57,231 nucleotides of DNA, from contig JBLIDT010000019.1 in the NCBI GenBank assembly GCA_047632755.1, positions 1 to 57,231 of the forward strand. The letters run 5' to 3'. The notes under the pieces were generated by a model, which did no database searches, had not been told where the DNA came from, and worked only from the letters and a program-made list of their open reading frames with translations. The number at the start of each line of letters is the position of its first letter. Within the stretch, counting starts at the first letter, position 1. The position numbers were made by a program, and so were the translations under genes. This document shows positions 35,144 to 44,358 of this stretch, piece after piece. This DNA is from JAKVAV01 sp047632755. Lineage in GTDB: Bacteria > Bacteroidota > Bacteroidia > Flavobacteriales_D > Cryomorphaceae.

Positions 35144-36084
35144 TTCCCTAGCGTTCTTTTGGCAGACCGAAGAAAATCAAAAACTATATTGTCAGCAATA
35201 ATGCGGAAGTATGGTGTGAGCTCTCCACCGAAACCACGAAAAAATTTCTCGATTGCAGGATTTGATGAACCTAAGAAATCAAAGTGTTTTACACTGTGTT
35301 TTTGTGCTTCTAAAATGGCCCTCCAAAGAACCAAGGCTCCTGCTTCAGCAGTTTCTTTTTTTGTTCCTCCAGCAAGGTAATATGCCTTTGATTTATCCAA
35401 AGCAATTACAGCTGCCGATTGCAATTCGTCTTTACGAAATACTGCCACTGTGAAGACTTTATCCTTCCCTTCTTTGATAAAGTGAGTTAACTGCTCAGAT
35501 TTTGACTTCAACCCATTTGATTCAAGCGTACCTTGAACTAAAGTGACAATAGCTTCAGAACCAGAATTCACTCTAACCTCGTAGTCCTTCTTCTCGGCAT
35601 CTCGAATGTTCTTTCGTCGCTCAGAACTCATTTCTGAAAGTAGGTCCTGTTCTGTTTTCTCTCCAATTTCCAATAAATAGGTATAAGAGACATCCGATTT
35701 AAACTCGACCTGTTTAAATGGTTGAATATCCTTAATCTCAGGAGGAAGGGCCAAATCGATATGAGCTGATGGATACTTCTCGGCAACGTATTCAGCGATC
35801 GCCCTTAGTGCTCTTTTTTCATCGCTGTAACGACTCAACTTTTTTTCGGTGCGGTGGTAAAAGTGAAGACCACAGTGTGGAGCCATTGGCGGAGTAATTA
35901 CAGCATCAACGCCCATGCGGCGATAAGCGTAATACGTCAAGTTTGCGATCGGTTGCGTGTCTTTTTCAGACTTAAAAACGCTAATTTTATTCAACTCGGT
36001 TCCTAAAGAATCACACAACAATTTTGACAAAAAGAACGGGCTCTCCTTGTCTAAATCAAAGCTATCTACTCGTCGGATGATCAT
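35140..36084 (-). CDS. FemAB/GNAT-like N-acyl or aminoacyl transferase
   Basis: The 314-aa protein fits the double-GNAT FemAB-type family (Acetyltransf_6/BioF2-like): LSEMSSERRKNIRDAEKK in the first module, and AYYLAGGTKKETAEAGALVLWRA and FDFLGSSNPAIEKFFRGFGGE in the second. These transferases move acyl or aminoacyl groups to amines on sugars or peptides; in polysaccharide loci they can acylate amino sugars. It is the only such gene here and could act on the product of either aminotransferase. It sits tightly in the locus, overlapping the O-antigen ligase gene by 4 bp; 56 bp separate it from the GT4 gene upstream. Confidence 0.82.
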   Translation of the reverse strand: MIIRRVDSFDLDKESPFFLSKLLCDSLGTELNKISVFKSEKDTQPIANLTYYAYRRMGVDAVITPPMAPHCGLHFYHRTEKKLSRYSDEKRALRAIAEYVAEKYPSAHIDLALPPEIKDIQPFKQVEFKSDVSYTYLLEIGEKTEQDLLSEMSSERRKNIRDAEKKDYEVRVNSGSEAIVTLVQGTLESNGLKSKSEQLTHFIKEGKDKVFTVAVFRKDELQSAAVIALDKSKAYYLAGGTKKETAEAGALVLWRAILEAQKHSVKHFDFLGSSNPAIEKFFRGFGGELTPYFRIIADNIVFDFLRSAKRTLGK

Positions 36085-36140
36085 GCCTTTTTCATATTAC
36101 TCATTCCACAAAAGTGAGACTAGAGAAATCGAATTATCGC

Positions 36141-37271
36141 CTATTTCACCAGCGAAAGATAGGCTTCTTTGAGTTTCCTTCCGTCGACCTCCCAGTTGTA
36201 TTCATCCTTTACCAAATGGTATCCGCTAAGGCCATATTTCGCTCTCTTCGCTGGCGAACTTCCCAAGTCTTGTACCGCCTTTTTTATTTGATTGACATCG
36301 TGCGGATCGACAAACTCAGCACACGATGAATAAAGCTCTTTCCAATAGGGGAAAGATGACATCACAATTGGAACGCCTTCCTTCATGTATTCAAATGCCT
36401 TAACCGGGTAGCTCATCAAATAATTTTTGACAGGATAAAGAATAGCCAATCCAATATCTGATTGACGAATTTGATTTGAAACCTCCGCTGGCGTTACCAG
36501 CCCAAGGTATCTAACGTTATCAGTCGCTTTGCTCAAGCATTCATCTCGGAATGAATCAGTCTCCCAAGGCCCGAGAAGCCGCAGTTCATAATCAGAACCG
36601 AGTTCAGCGAAGGCTTCAATTATTTCAGCGATTCCTCGAATCTTCGTTAAGCCACCCGCATAAATGGATATTATCTTTTCCGTTTTGGTATGCTCAACGG
36701 GAGGCAGACTTCCTTCGAACGGAGGGAAATTCCGTATCATCAATTGTTTTCTCTCGGGAAAACGACCTACAATTTCTGGTGTTACCGAGATGACTTTATT
36801 GGCAAAAAGAGAAAAAAAGTGCTCGTATACTGACACGAGAAATGCAATGAGGTTTCGAAACCAATTGGGCTTGATCCAAGGCTTACTCGTGATTTGTTTA
36901 GGAACATGCTCGTGAGAATCGTAGATAAAACGTATTCCGAAAAGTCGGAAAAGCCCTGATGTCCATAGCAATTCTGGATCGTGGATGTGAGCAATTCGAG
37001 GCTTTAGCTTTATAGCCTTTATGGCAATCCTCAATACACCCAGAGTAGCTCTAGTGATTCGACTTTTATAAGTCGGAAAGGCCAAAACTTGAACACCAAA
37101 TTTGATATAGTCATTGTCTGCCCTAGCGATGAGGAATGTATCAAAACCAGCTTCCGCAAGTGTTTTGCACTCTTTATCCAATAGACGGTGATCTGCCGAG
37201 GGATGAACCGTGGAGATGTGGCAAACCCGAATTCGGCTTAGGTCGATCTGATTTTGTTGAGTCTCTTTCAA
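36141..37271 (-). CDS. GT4 family glycosyltransferase
   Basis: The 376-aa protein is a GT-B fold transferase: RVCHISTVHPSADHRLLDKECK at the N-terminus, RIAHIHDPELLW, YDSHEHVPKQ, ISIYAGGLTKIRGIAEIIEAF for the donor half, and AFEYMKEGVPIVMSS with the catalytic EX7E-type acids. The only start near the conserved region is a TTG (at 37271), 3 bp after the stop of the neighbouring GT4 gene. It would add one sugar of the repeat unit. The donor cannot be deduced. Confidence 0.9.
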   Translation of the reverse strand: MKETQQNQIDLSRIRVCHISTVHPSADHRLLDKECKTLAEAGFDTFLIARADNDYIKFGVQVLAFPTYKSRITRATLGVLRIAIKAIKLKPRIAHIHDPELLWTSGLFRLFGIRFIYDSHEHVPKQITSKPWIKPNWFRNLIAFLVSVYEHFFSLFANKVISVTPEIVGRFPERKQLMIRNFPPFEGSLPPVEHTKTEKIISIYAGGLTKIRGIAEIIEAFAELGSDYELRLLGPWETDSFRDECLSKATDNVRYLGLVTPAEVSNQIRQSDIGLAILYPVKNYLMSYPVKAFEYMKEGVPIVMSSFPYWKELYSSCAEFVDPHDVNQIKKAVQDLGSSPAKRAKYGLSGYHLVKDEYNWEVDGRKLKEAYLSLVK

Positions 37272-37274
37272 AGT

Positions 37275-38330
37275 TTATTCAAATTTTTGAATCATGGTTC
37301 TGTGAATAGTTGAAAAACACTTAGTAGCTATTTCCACGCTCCCTCGCGAGTCAATTAGCTCCCTGTTCTTTCGAGCAATATTCTCGTCAATATCGTTTAA
37401 ATCATTCCCCAGAAAATCCGCATTAACGTCTGTTACCAAATTTCCATTTACCCCATCTTCAATCCACTCCCTTATCGAGGGTAAGCTGATGACGACGGGA
37501 TAACAGCCGTGATACATCGCCTCGAGCAAAGAGATGGGTGTCGCATCTGATTGGGGCACTGACACCCAAACTTTTGATTTGGCATAATTTTCAGCGTTTT
37601 GATCTTTCTCAACCCAGCCTTGAAACTCTATGTTTTCTCCGAGCTTTAAATCCGTTGCTAAAGATTCCAATTTCTCCGTTTCACTTCCGCTTCCCGCGAC
37701 TATCAACTTCCAGTTTTTGCCGTTTTCAGAATTCACGAACTGACTAAAGGCTCGGATTATCTTGTCAATGCGGTAAAGAGGATTGTGCAGGCGATTGCTA
37801 TAAATAATGTTCTCCTTCGGCCTGGTAAAGGCTGGCTTCTCAGCCCCAAAATTGCAGATGGAAATAAGTAGATCCTTTCCAGCAATTTCGTGCATGCGAT
37901 CAGCTACTTCTTGAGAATCGGCCGTAAAGGCATCCGCACTTCTAAGAATTCGCCGAAGTATTCGACTCAGGAAACCACCGCGATTTGAGTTGACCAAAAC
38001 ATCTGATCCCCATGCAGTTGCGACAAAAGGAATTTTTGTTCCTCGCATGGCATTCATGGTAAAAAAGCTAACTGAATTGAGTTGTTGCGAATGGACGATA
38101 TCTGGCTTAAACTTCTTGCAAACCTCACGAATTTGATTCGGAGTATTCAAAAAATTCATTGGCTTTCGGTAAGAAAAATCCACTATGGTTTCTGGATGTG
38201 CAGACACTCCTTCCTTTGAAGTGATGACATGGATGGCACTGGTTTCTGACTCAATCCTGTTCAGAAAATTCTTCAGGTGGATCCCGTAAGGAGCCACAAC
38301 CAAAAGTCGATATGGTTTTCTGTCAGACAT
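37275..38330 (-). CDS. GT4 family glycosyltransferase
   Basis: The 351-aa protein has the GT-B/GT4 layout: LLVVAPYGIHLKNFLNRIE, DIVHSQQLNSVSFFTMNAM and TAWGSDVL in the acceptor half, then IYSNRLHNPLYRIDKIIRAF, LIVAGSGSETEKL and SLLEAMYHGCYPVVIS in the donor half. The acidic LLEA and the later EW fit the retaining EX7E motif. It differs clearly from its GT4 neighbour, so the two probably make different linkages. A 31-bp gap separates it from the aminotransferase gene upstream. Confidence 0.9.
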   Translation of the reverse strand: MSDRKPYRLLVVAPYGIHLKNFLNRIESETSAIHVITSKEGVSAHPETIVDFSYRKPMNFLNTPNQIREVCKKFKPDIVHSQQLNSVSFFTMNAMRGTKIPFVATAWGSDVLVNSNRGGFLSRILRRILRSADAFTADSQEVADRMHEIAGKDLLISICNFGAEKPAFTRPKENIIYSNRLHNPLYRIDKIIRAFSQFVNSENGKNWKLIVAGSGSETEKLESLATDLKLGENIEFQGWVEKDQNAENYAKSKVWVSVPQSDATPISLLEAMYHGCYPVVISLPSIREWIEDGVNGNLVTDVNADFLGNDLNDIDENIARKNRELIDSRGSVEIATKCFSTIHRTMIQKFE

Positions 38331-38361
38331 TTTTTAACGCGAGGCGAAAATAGAAGAAGAA

Positions 38362-39612
38362 CTAGTTGATCCCATGTTTGCGAATCAAGTTTTCAATCTC
38401 CACTAATTCATTTTCATCTAAAGAGTGAAATGCATTGACCGGAAGGTTGAGCATCCGATCTGATACCCATTCTCCAACTTTGCATGTTCCTTCATTGTAC
38501 ATATGTCGATATGAGCCTCTGGGGTGCACCACATCATTGAACCATTCACCAAACCGATAGCCGTGCGAAATCGCTTCATTTCTAAAAGCATTGATTCGAT
38601 CCAAACTAACGTCTTCATTGAAGAGTAAAGGGTAGCGTATCAATACGGCATTATGAATATCAATGGGCTGAATGGATTTGAACTTTGAAAGAATCACTGA
38701 GTATTGCCTAATGATCTCAGTCTTTTTATTGTTAATGGACCCGATGTTTTTCAATTGCTCAACTAAGAGGCAAGAAAGTAAAGGATGGATTCTTGTGGGG
38801 TAATTGTCGGGCTTGATCCCTTCAACTTCTTTTTTGGAAGTGGCATACCCAAGTTTGCTGCGGCGCAAAAACCGCATGCTATTGGTTTGAAAAAATGATG
38901 TGTTCCTAGAACGAGTGAGTACCTTGGCGCACAGAGTCAATAAAATACGAAGTGCGCTTGAACGCTTCGCTATTTCGACTGTCTCAAAATCCGATTGAAA
39001 TGAAGAAAGAAGCTTTTGGTTATTTATTATCATGACACCTCCCATGCCTGCCGAAATCGGTTTGGAATATTCCAGACTAAAAAAAGAAGCGTCTCCAAGC
39101 GTTCCGCAAAGCTTTCCATTCTGGTCTTTAGACCCGAAACTATGAGCCACATCTTCGATGATGATAAGATCGGGGTGATCCTCCTTTAACTTCCCGATAT
39201 CCTGATAGGGAATGCCAAAATTATGTGGCAAAATCAAAACCTTAGTTCTGTCCGAAATAAGCTCTAGGAGCGATTCAGTATTTGCATTGAAGTTTTCGGA
39301 ATTGATATCCACATACTTCAGCGGTTGGCCTGCAAATTTCACAGCATTGGTAAGAACCACGCATGTGTAACCCGCCACTATTACTTCGTCTTGGGGATCA
39401 AGCTTTAGGGATTTAAGCAAAGTATAAACCGACATTCTGCCTGCAGAAAACAAGAATACCTGCTCGGAATTAACTTCAAAATAATCGGCTAAACTTTTTC
39501 TAGATTCTTCCAAGCACTTTTTTGATCGACTCTTAATCATTGAGCCAAGTGCCGAGAATAAGTAGCTCTTAGAAAGAGAATTGCCCGTAAAATCGAATCT
39601 TTCCTTAGGCAT
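38362..39612 (-). CDS. second DegT/DnrJ-type aminotransferase
   Basis: The 416-aa PLP fold-type I protein has the cofactor loop SAGRMSVYTLLKSL, the Asp motif IEDVAHSFGS and the lysine in FFSLEYSKPISAGMGG. Its N-terminus is unusual for the family (FDFTGNSLSKSYLFSALGSM) and the region before the active lysine is divergent, so its substrate is probably unlike that of the enzyme at 30555. It may make an aminated sugar nucleotide or, less likely, act on another sugar-linked ketone. It starts at TAATG, overlapping the stop of the hexapeptide acyltransferase by one base. Confidence 0.85.
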   Translation of the reverse strand: MPKERFDFTGNSLSKSYLFSALGSMIKSRSKKCLEESRKSLADYFEVNSEQVFLFSAGRMSVYTLLKSLKLDPQDEVIVAGYTCVVLTNAVKFAGQPLKYVDINSENFNANTESLLELISDRTKVLILPHNFGIPYQDIGKLKEDHPDLIIIEDVAHSFGSKDQNGKLCGTLGDASFFSLEYSKPISAGMGGVMIINNQKLLSSFQSDFETVEIAKRSSALRILLTLCAKVLTRSRNTSFFQTNSMRFLRRSKLGYATSKKEVEGIKPDNYPTRIHPLLSCLLVEQLKNIGSINNKKTEIIRQYSVILSKFKSIQPIDIHNAVLIRYPLLFNEDVSLDRINAFRNEAISHGYRFGEWFNDVVHPRGSYRHMYNEGTCKVGEWVSDRMLNLPVNAFHSLDENELVEIENLIRKHGIN

Positions 39613-40142
39613 TATTCAGAAATAGGTTTGATCGATTTCGCAGGTGTCCCACCATAAACGAAGCCGCTTTTTAGCTTGCCACGAACCACTGAATTAGAGG
39701 CGATAACAACGTTATCAGGAATTTGCGTCCCTGGTAAGATAGTGCATTGAGCGCCAATGAAAACGTTGTTTCCAATTTCAATGTCGCCGTCTAAATAGTT
39801 CTCGGTAAAGAATTCACTTTCTCCTTTGATGCTATTTGAATGACAAATGAACGTGCAGAAAGGACCTATCGCTACTTTATTCCCAATCGTACATTTATTG
39901 TTGTCAATGAGTAAATATCCAAATGGTGCAATGTGCGATTCATCTCCTAGGAAAAAAGACCCTTTTTTGCCACAATAGACTGAAACGTTTTTCCCCAAAA
40001 GGCTACATCGCCCAATTGATACGACTTTAGGGTTCCAAATTTCCACTCGTTTATTAATGGATGAGCTAGCACCAATATTGGTTCCTCGCATAGACCAATA
40101 AAGGGTATTAAGTCTTCTTTTTATTCGATCAAAAAGCGTCAT
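39612..40142 (-). CDS. hexapeptide-repeat acyltransferase
   Basis: The 176-aa protein has left-handed beta-helix repeats ([LIV]Gxxxx): IGRCSLLGKNVSVYCG, IGNKVAIGPFCTFICH and IGNNVFIGAQCTILPG, then YGGTPAKSIKP, the usual end of the coil. This is the WcaF/maltose-O-acetyltransferase group; most members acetylate a sugar or an amino sugar with acetyl-CoA. The ATG at 40142 was preferred over an in-frame TTG at 40148. Its neighbours suggest acetylation of a sugar of the repeat unit or its precursor. Confidence 0.88.
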   Translation of the reverse strand: MTLFDRIKRRLNTLYWSMRGTNIGASSSINKRVEIWNPKVVSIGRCSLLGKNVSVYCGKKGSFFLGDESHIAPFGYLLIDNNKCTIGNKVAIGPFCTFICHSNSIKGESEFFTENYLDGDIEIGNNVFIGAQCTILPGTQIPDNVVIASNSVVRGKLKSGFVYGGTPAKSIKPISE

Positions 40143-40164
40143 AGACAATACTAAATTCTTCTTT

Positions 40165-41457
40165 TTACAAATTCACACTCCTGCTCCGTCTACCGACAGA
40201 GGCTACTCGAATCAACCAGAAAAGTACGAATAACAAAATGACCACATTCAAGCCTGTCAATGTCCACAATACTTGGATGAAATCATACCCATATTCGCTC
40301 ATCACCGCGAGGGCTGACAAATTTAGCACTCCCGAAACAACTGAAATCTTGAAGAAGTCTGATTGCCTCCGCACCAAAATGGGTATAGAGCTAATGGGAC
40401 TAGTCATGAAATTGATTAATAACCAAGGCGCAAGTATTTCAGCATAGACTCCAGCCTCAGTCCAATCTGCACCAAAAACAAAAGTGAATATCGGCTCACC
40501 GTAGAAAAACAGGACCGTAAACGGAATTAAGGCCGCAGCTCCCAACAACAACACAATTTTTACTAGAGAGTTTTTGATGGGGCGATTCTCATTGAGATCT
40601 CTGGACCATTGTTCATTGAGCACTTGTCCAATTGACGTTCCAAAAACGGTGAGGGGTACGCGTAAATAGCGGAATGCAAATCCAAAGAGTCCCAAAGCAT
40701 ATTCTCCGTAGTAAGCAGAAATCAAAAACAACAAGACCGTATGCTGGCCCTCGTGAAAAAAAGCATGAAATGTGTTTATGAGTGGAAAGTCTCTGTACTT
40801 TTTGAAAAGTGACTTGACTGATATCGGCAATCGGAATACTTCCGCAAGCATTGCCCTTATGCTCTTCAATCTCAATACGGCAAAAAGCGATAGTACAGGC
40901 CCAATAATTTGACCAATAACTAAACTGAAAGCATTTGGTAAACTCAGCCCCAACAAAAATTTGCTGAGATTATTGGAAGAGGAAGAAACGACTTTTTCAA
41001 TGGCTGCCTCTTTGAACGACTGAGACTTTATCAGGTACTGATTCATGATATTAAATGCACCCAAAGAGAATACACCAATTGGCAAAAGCCAGAGTAAATC
41101 AGGCAATTCGCTGTTGTTTAAGAGTCCTCCTATTTGATTTCGAAATGGAAGAATAAGGGCACTTGAGACGATGGTTACAATCACTAAAATCCTCAAACAT
41201 AACTTCACGAGAGCCAATACCTCAGTGCGGTCTTTTGGAAGTAGAATAGCCAACTCAAATCTCAGGGAACCAACAATTGCTATCAGTCCCATTATCCTGA
41301 CAAAAAGCTCAAAAGCGCCAAAATCTGAGGGGGTGAAAATTCGAGAAATGAAAGGAGCCATGATAAATGGAATGATCAGAGCCAAGCCATTCCCCGAAAA
41401 CATCACGGCGACATTTCTCACAAAAGGATTACTTGAATATTTCCTCAACCAAGCCAT
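40165..41457 (-). CDS. oligosaccharide flippase, Wzx/MATE-type
   Basis: The 430-aa protein has about 12-14 hydrophobic helices and starts MAWLRKYSSNPFVRNVAVMFSGNGLALIIPFI, typical of the polysaccharide transporter (PST)/Wzx family. A SRIFTPSDFGAFELFVRIMG segment matches the common loop after the first helix. It would move undecaprenyl-PP-linked oligosaccharide to the periplasmic side. The ATG at 41457 was preferred over a TTG one codon earlier. The gene is 19 bp downstream of the epimerase gene and 22 bp upstream of the acyltransferase gene. Confidence 0.9.
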   Translation of the reverse strand: MAWLRKYSSNPFVRNVAVMFSGNGLALIIPFIMAPFISRIFTPSDFGAFELFVRIMGLIAIVGSLRFELAILLPKDRTEVLALVKLCLRILVIVTIVSSALILPFRNQIGGLLNNSELPDLLWLLPIGVFSLGAFNIMNQYLIKSQSFKEAAIEKVVSSSSNNLSKFLLGLSLPNAFSLVIGQIIGPVLSLFAVLRLKSIRAMLAEVFRLPISVKSLFKKYRDFPLINTFHAFFHEGQHTVLLFLISAYYGEYALGLFGFAFRYLRVPLTVFGTSIGQVLNEQWSRDLNENRPIKNSLVKIVLLLGAAALIPFTVLFFYGEPIFTFVFGADWTEAGVYAEILAPWLLINFMTSPISSIPILVRRQSDFFKISVVSGVLNLSALAVMSEYGYDFIQVLWTLTGLNVVILLFVLFWLIRVASVGRRSRSVNL

Positions 41458-41476
41458 CAAGTCTATAAAAATAGAT

Positions 41477-42463
41477 TTATTTCAAAGAATTCCGATACCA
41501 CTCGATGGCTTCGGCAATTCCTTCTTTCATTGTGTGGGTGGGCTCGTAGCCCAATAAAGTTTCAGCCTTGGAAATATCGGCCAAAGAATCACGCACATCT
41601 CCAGCCCTTTCAGGGCCATGCTTGACCCCAACCCTAGCTATGGCAGAGTCATACTTGGCTAGTTCATCTTGAATGTCTTTAATCACATCTATCAGCGAAG
41701 TGCGTTGACCGCAGGCTACGTTGTAAACTTGGTTCAAAGCTTCTGGATTCTCAGTAGTACCCGCAAGATGATTCATCTGAATCACATTGTCGATGTAAGT
41801 AAAATCTCGCGTCTGCTCTCCGTCTCCATGAACCAAGGGAGATTCGTGATTTAAGAAGGCGCTGACGAACTTTGGAATAGCTGCCGCATAAGCTCCGTCG
41901 GGTGATTGGTTTCTACCAAAAACATTGAAATACCGCAGACCAATGATCTCCATTCCGTAGAGATTGCCATAGACATGCGCATATAGCTCGTTCACGTATT
42001 TGGTAACCGCATAAGGAGACAAAGGCATTCCGATGATGTCTTCTACTTTTGGCAGATTTACGCTATCGCCGTATGTGCTTGAACTGGCTGCATAAACGAA
42101 ACGCGGAACTTGCTTTTCCTTTGCTGCATTCAGCATATTTAAAAAACCATCAATATTGACCGAATTTGTTGTGATTGGATCATTGATACTTCTGGGAACA
42201 CTCCCCAAAGCGGCTTGATGCAAAATCACGTCCATGCCTTCTGCGGTTTTCAGACAAGTATCATAATCGCGGATATCACCTTCGATAAACGCAAAATCGG
42301 AATTGGACAAAAATGCTTGGATATTGCTGCGGTTTCCAGTGGCCAGGTTGTCCAAACAAAAAACCCTGTTTCCTTCAGAAAGCAGGGATTCGCAAAGGTT
42401 GGAGCCGATAAATCCAGCTCCCCCCGTCACCAATACTTTTTTGTCTTTCAGCCTTTTAATCAT
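41477..42463 (-). CDS. UDP-N-acetylglucosamine 4-epimerase, WbpP/TviC-type
   Basis: The 328-aa SDR protein has TGGAGFIGSNLCESLL, the signature AALGSVPRSINDP, YAVTKY (YxxxK) preceded by ASSSTYGD, and RYFNVFGRNQSPDG. The GSVPRSI motif is characteristic of WbpP, which converts UDP-GlcNAc (or its uronic form) to UDP-GalNAc. With WecB this gives two different HexNAc donors for the locus. It is the first gene of the polysaccharide cluster and starts just 4 bp after the rny stop with no promoter between them, so its transcription probably depends on the upstream genes. Confidence 0.9.
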   Translation of the reverse strand: MIKRLKDKKVLVTGGAGFIGSNLCESLLSEGNRVFCLDNLATGNRSNIQAFLSNSDFAFIEGDIRDYDTCLKTAEGMDVILHQAALGSVPRSINDPITTNSVNIDGFLNMLNAAKEKQVPRFVYAASSSTYGDSVNLPKVEDIIGMPLSPYAVTKYVNELYAHVYGNLYGMEIIGLRYFNVFGRNQSPDGAYAAAIPKFVSAFLNHESPLVHGDGEQTRDFTYIDNVIQMNHLAGTTENPEALNQVYNVACGQRTSLIDVIKDIQDELAKYDSAIARVGVKHGPERAGDVRDSLADISKAETLLGYEPTHTMKEGIAEAIEWYRNSLK

Positions 42464-42467
42464 TTGA

Positions 42468-44015
42468 TTACTTGGCGTAGTTTACAGCTCTTCGCTCCCG
42501 AATTACTGTGACTTTCACCTGTCCAGGATAGGTCATTTCATTCTGGATTTTCTGAGAAAGGTCAAAACTCAATGTGTCGGCTTCGTCGTCGCTCACTTTG
42601 TCGCTTTCTACCAAGACTCTGAGCTCTCGGCCCGCTTGGATTGCGTATGACTTTGTAACACCGGGGTAGCTCAAGGCCATATTCTCAAGGTCTTTCAATC
42701 GCTTGATGTATGACTCTACCACCTCTCTACGAGCACCTGGGCGCGCACCTGATATGGCATCACAAACTTGAACAAGAGGAGAGATAAGACCCGTCATTTC
42801 AACCTCATCGTGGTGAGCTCCAATAGCGTTGCACACTTCGGGTTTTTCGCCGTATTTCTCGGCTAGTTTCATTCCCAAAATTGCGTGTGGCATTTCTGGC
42901 TCATCATCTGGCACTTTTCCAATATCGTGCAGAAGGCCAGCTCTTTTTGCCAATTTAGTGTTTAGACCTAGCTCTGCCGCCATCGTAGCGGTAAGGTTGG
43001 CTACCTCGCGGCTGTGCTGAAGTAAGTTCTGCCCGTATGAAGAGCGGTATTTCATCCTTCCCACCATTCGCACGAGTTGGGGATGCAATCCGTGAATTCC
43101 CAGATCGATACAGGTACGTTTGCCTGTTTCCGCGATTTCATCTTCGATTTGCTTGGATACTTTTTTTACGACCTCTTCAATTCTAGCGGGGTGAATTCGA
43201 CCGTCGCTCACCAATTGGTGAAGAGCCAATCGCGAAATCTCTCTTCTTACTGGATCGAAGCAACTTAATATGATTGCCTCAGGTGTGTCATCAACGATAA
43301 TCTCAACGCCTGTAGCAGCTTCTAGTGCGCGTATGTTCCTCCCTTCGCGGCCAATGATTCGACCTTTGATTTCATCGTTTTCGATATTGAAAACAGAAAC
43401 CGAATTTTCAACGGCTTGCTCTGAAGCAATGCGCTGAATCGTTTGAATCACCACTTTCTTGGCATCTGCATTTGCTGTCAACTTTGCCTCATCAACGATT
43501 GTTTTGATGTGGGCCATTGCCTCGGTACGCGCCTCATCTTTAAGGGCTTTTATCAACTCCTCTTTCGCATCATTTGCAGAGTAATTGGCTGTTTTCTCCA
43601 GTTGGGCCACATTTTGAGCGTGCGCCTTCTCGAGATCTTTCTTTCGAATTTCGACTATCTCCAAATGCTTCTCTAGGTTAGCCTTAATAGCTTCGGCCTC
43701 CTGCTCTGCCTTCTTGCTTTGCTCAGCTCTCTTGCTCAAATTGGCCTCGCGAGCCTTCATTCTGTCCTCACCACTTTGAACTTTCCGATTGCGGTCTTTG
43801 ATGACCTTTTCGTGTTCCTCTTTGAGCTGATAAAACTTCTCCTTCGCTTGGAGCATTTTATCCTTTTTAATGGCTTCGCCTTCCTTTTCAGCCTCGGTGA
43901 GGATGGAGTTTTTCTTCTTGGTCAGGAAGGCATTCACAGCCACCCAAGCAATACCTCCGCCGACTACAACGCCCGCCAGAAGGCCCATGAGTAAATTTGT
44001 AATATTTATATCCAT
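42468..44015 (-). CDS. rny: ribonuclease Y
   Basis: The 515-aa protein has one N-terminal membrane helix (LLMGLLAGVVVGGGIAWVAV), a long coiled coil (about 35-190), a KH domain (IGREGRNIRALEAATGVEIIVDDTPEA) and an HD domain with LLHDIGK and GAHHDEV. This is the complete domain order of RNase Y, the membrane-tethered endonuclease that initiates mRNA decay. It follows zapA on the same strand with a short gap, and its stop is 4 bp from the polysaccharide locus. Confidence 0.96.
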   Translation of the reverse strand: MDINITNLLMGLLAGVVVGGGIAWVAVNAFLTKKKNSILTEAEKEGEAIKKDKMLQAKEKFYQLKEEHEKVIKDRNRKVQSGEDRMKAREANLSKRAEQSKKAEQEAEAIKANLEKHLEIVEIRKKDLEKAHAQNVAQLEKTANYSANDAKEELIKALKDEARTEAMAHIKTIVDEAKLTANADAKKVVIQTIQRIASEQAVENSVSVFNIENDEIKGRIIGREGRNIRALEAATGVEIIVDDTPEAIILSCFDPVRREISRLALHQLVSDGRIHPARIEEVVKKVSKQIEDEIAETGKRTCIDLGIHGLHPQLVRMVGRMKYRSSYGQNLLQHSREVANLTATMAAELGLNTKLAKRAGLLHDIGKVPDDEPEMPHAILGMKLAEKYGEKPEVCNAIGAHHDEVEMTGLISPLVQVCDAISGARPGARREVVESYIKRLKDLENMALSYPGVTKSYAIQAGRELRVLVESDKVSDDEADTLSFDLSQKIQNEMTYPGQVKVTVIRERRAVNYAK

Positions 44016-44063
44016 ATCATATTTTATTTAGCCTCCCTAGGGAAGGCGTGATACGGAAGATAG

Positions 44064-44348
44064 CTAGAGCAAATTGTCGATGAGTTGTTCAATTTCACTG
44101 ATTTCACGATCGTCAACTGCCAACCCTTCTGGGGCTGATGTGTCCACTTCTGCCAATTTGGTAGCTAACTGCAATGCAGTCATCGCAAGTAAGTCTTGCT
44201 TGTCTTTGACAGCGTAATTCTCTAGGAGAAGTTTTACGCTATCGTCTACGTTTTTGGCGGCAGCCCGAACCATTTCTTCCTCTTCCGGCTTTACCGAAAT
44301 TGGATATATTCGTCCTGCTATGGTCACCTTTATTGATTTCTCGCTCAT
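44064..44348 (-). CDS. zapA: cell division protein ZapA
   Basis: The 94-aa protein has the ZapA opening KVTIAGRIYPISVKPEEEEMVRAAAKNVDDSV, then a helix with LLAMTALQLATKL. ZapA binds FtsZ and cross-links protofilaments at the division ring. A coiled-coil protein of the size of ZapB is encoded 10 bp upstream, and rny 48 bp downstream, on the same transcript. Confidence 0.9.
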   Translation of the reverse strand: MSEKSIKVTIAGRIYPISVKPEEEEMVRAAAKNVDDSVKLLLENYAVKDKQDLLAMTALQLATKLAEVDTSAPEGLAVDDREISEIEQLIDNLL

Positions 44349-44358
44349 AGCGAATCAT

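Noticed and set aside
29968..42463. Complete bacillosamine-type pathway
   Set aside because: The PglF-type dehydratase is absent and the acetyltransferase is not clearly PglD, so only parts of the pathway are supported.
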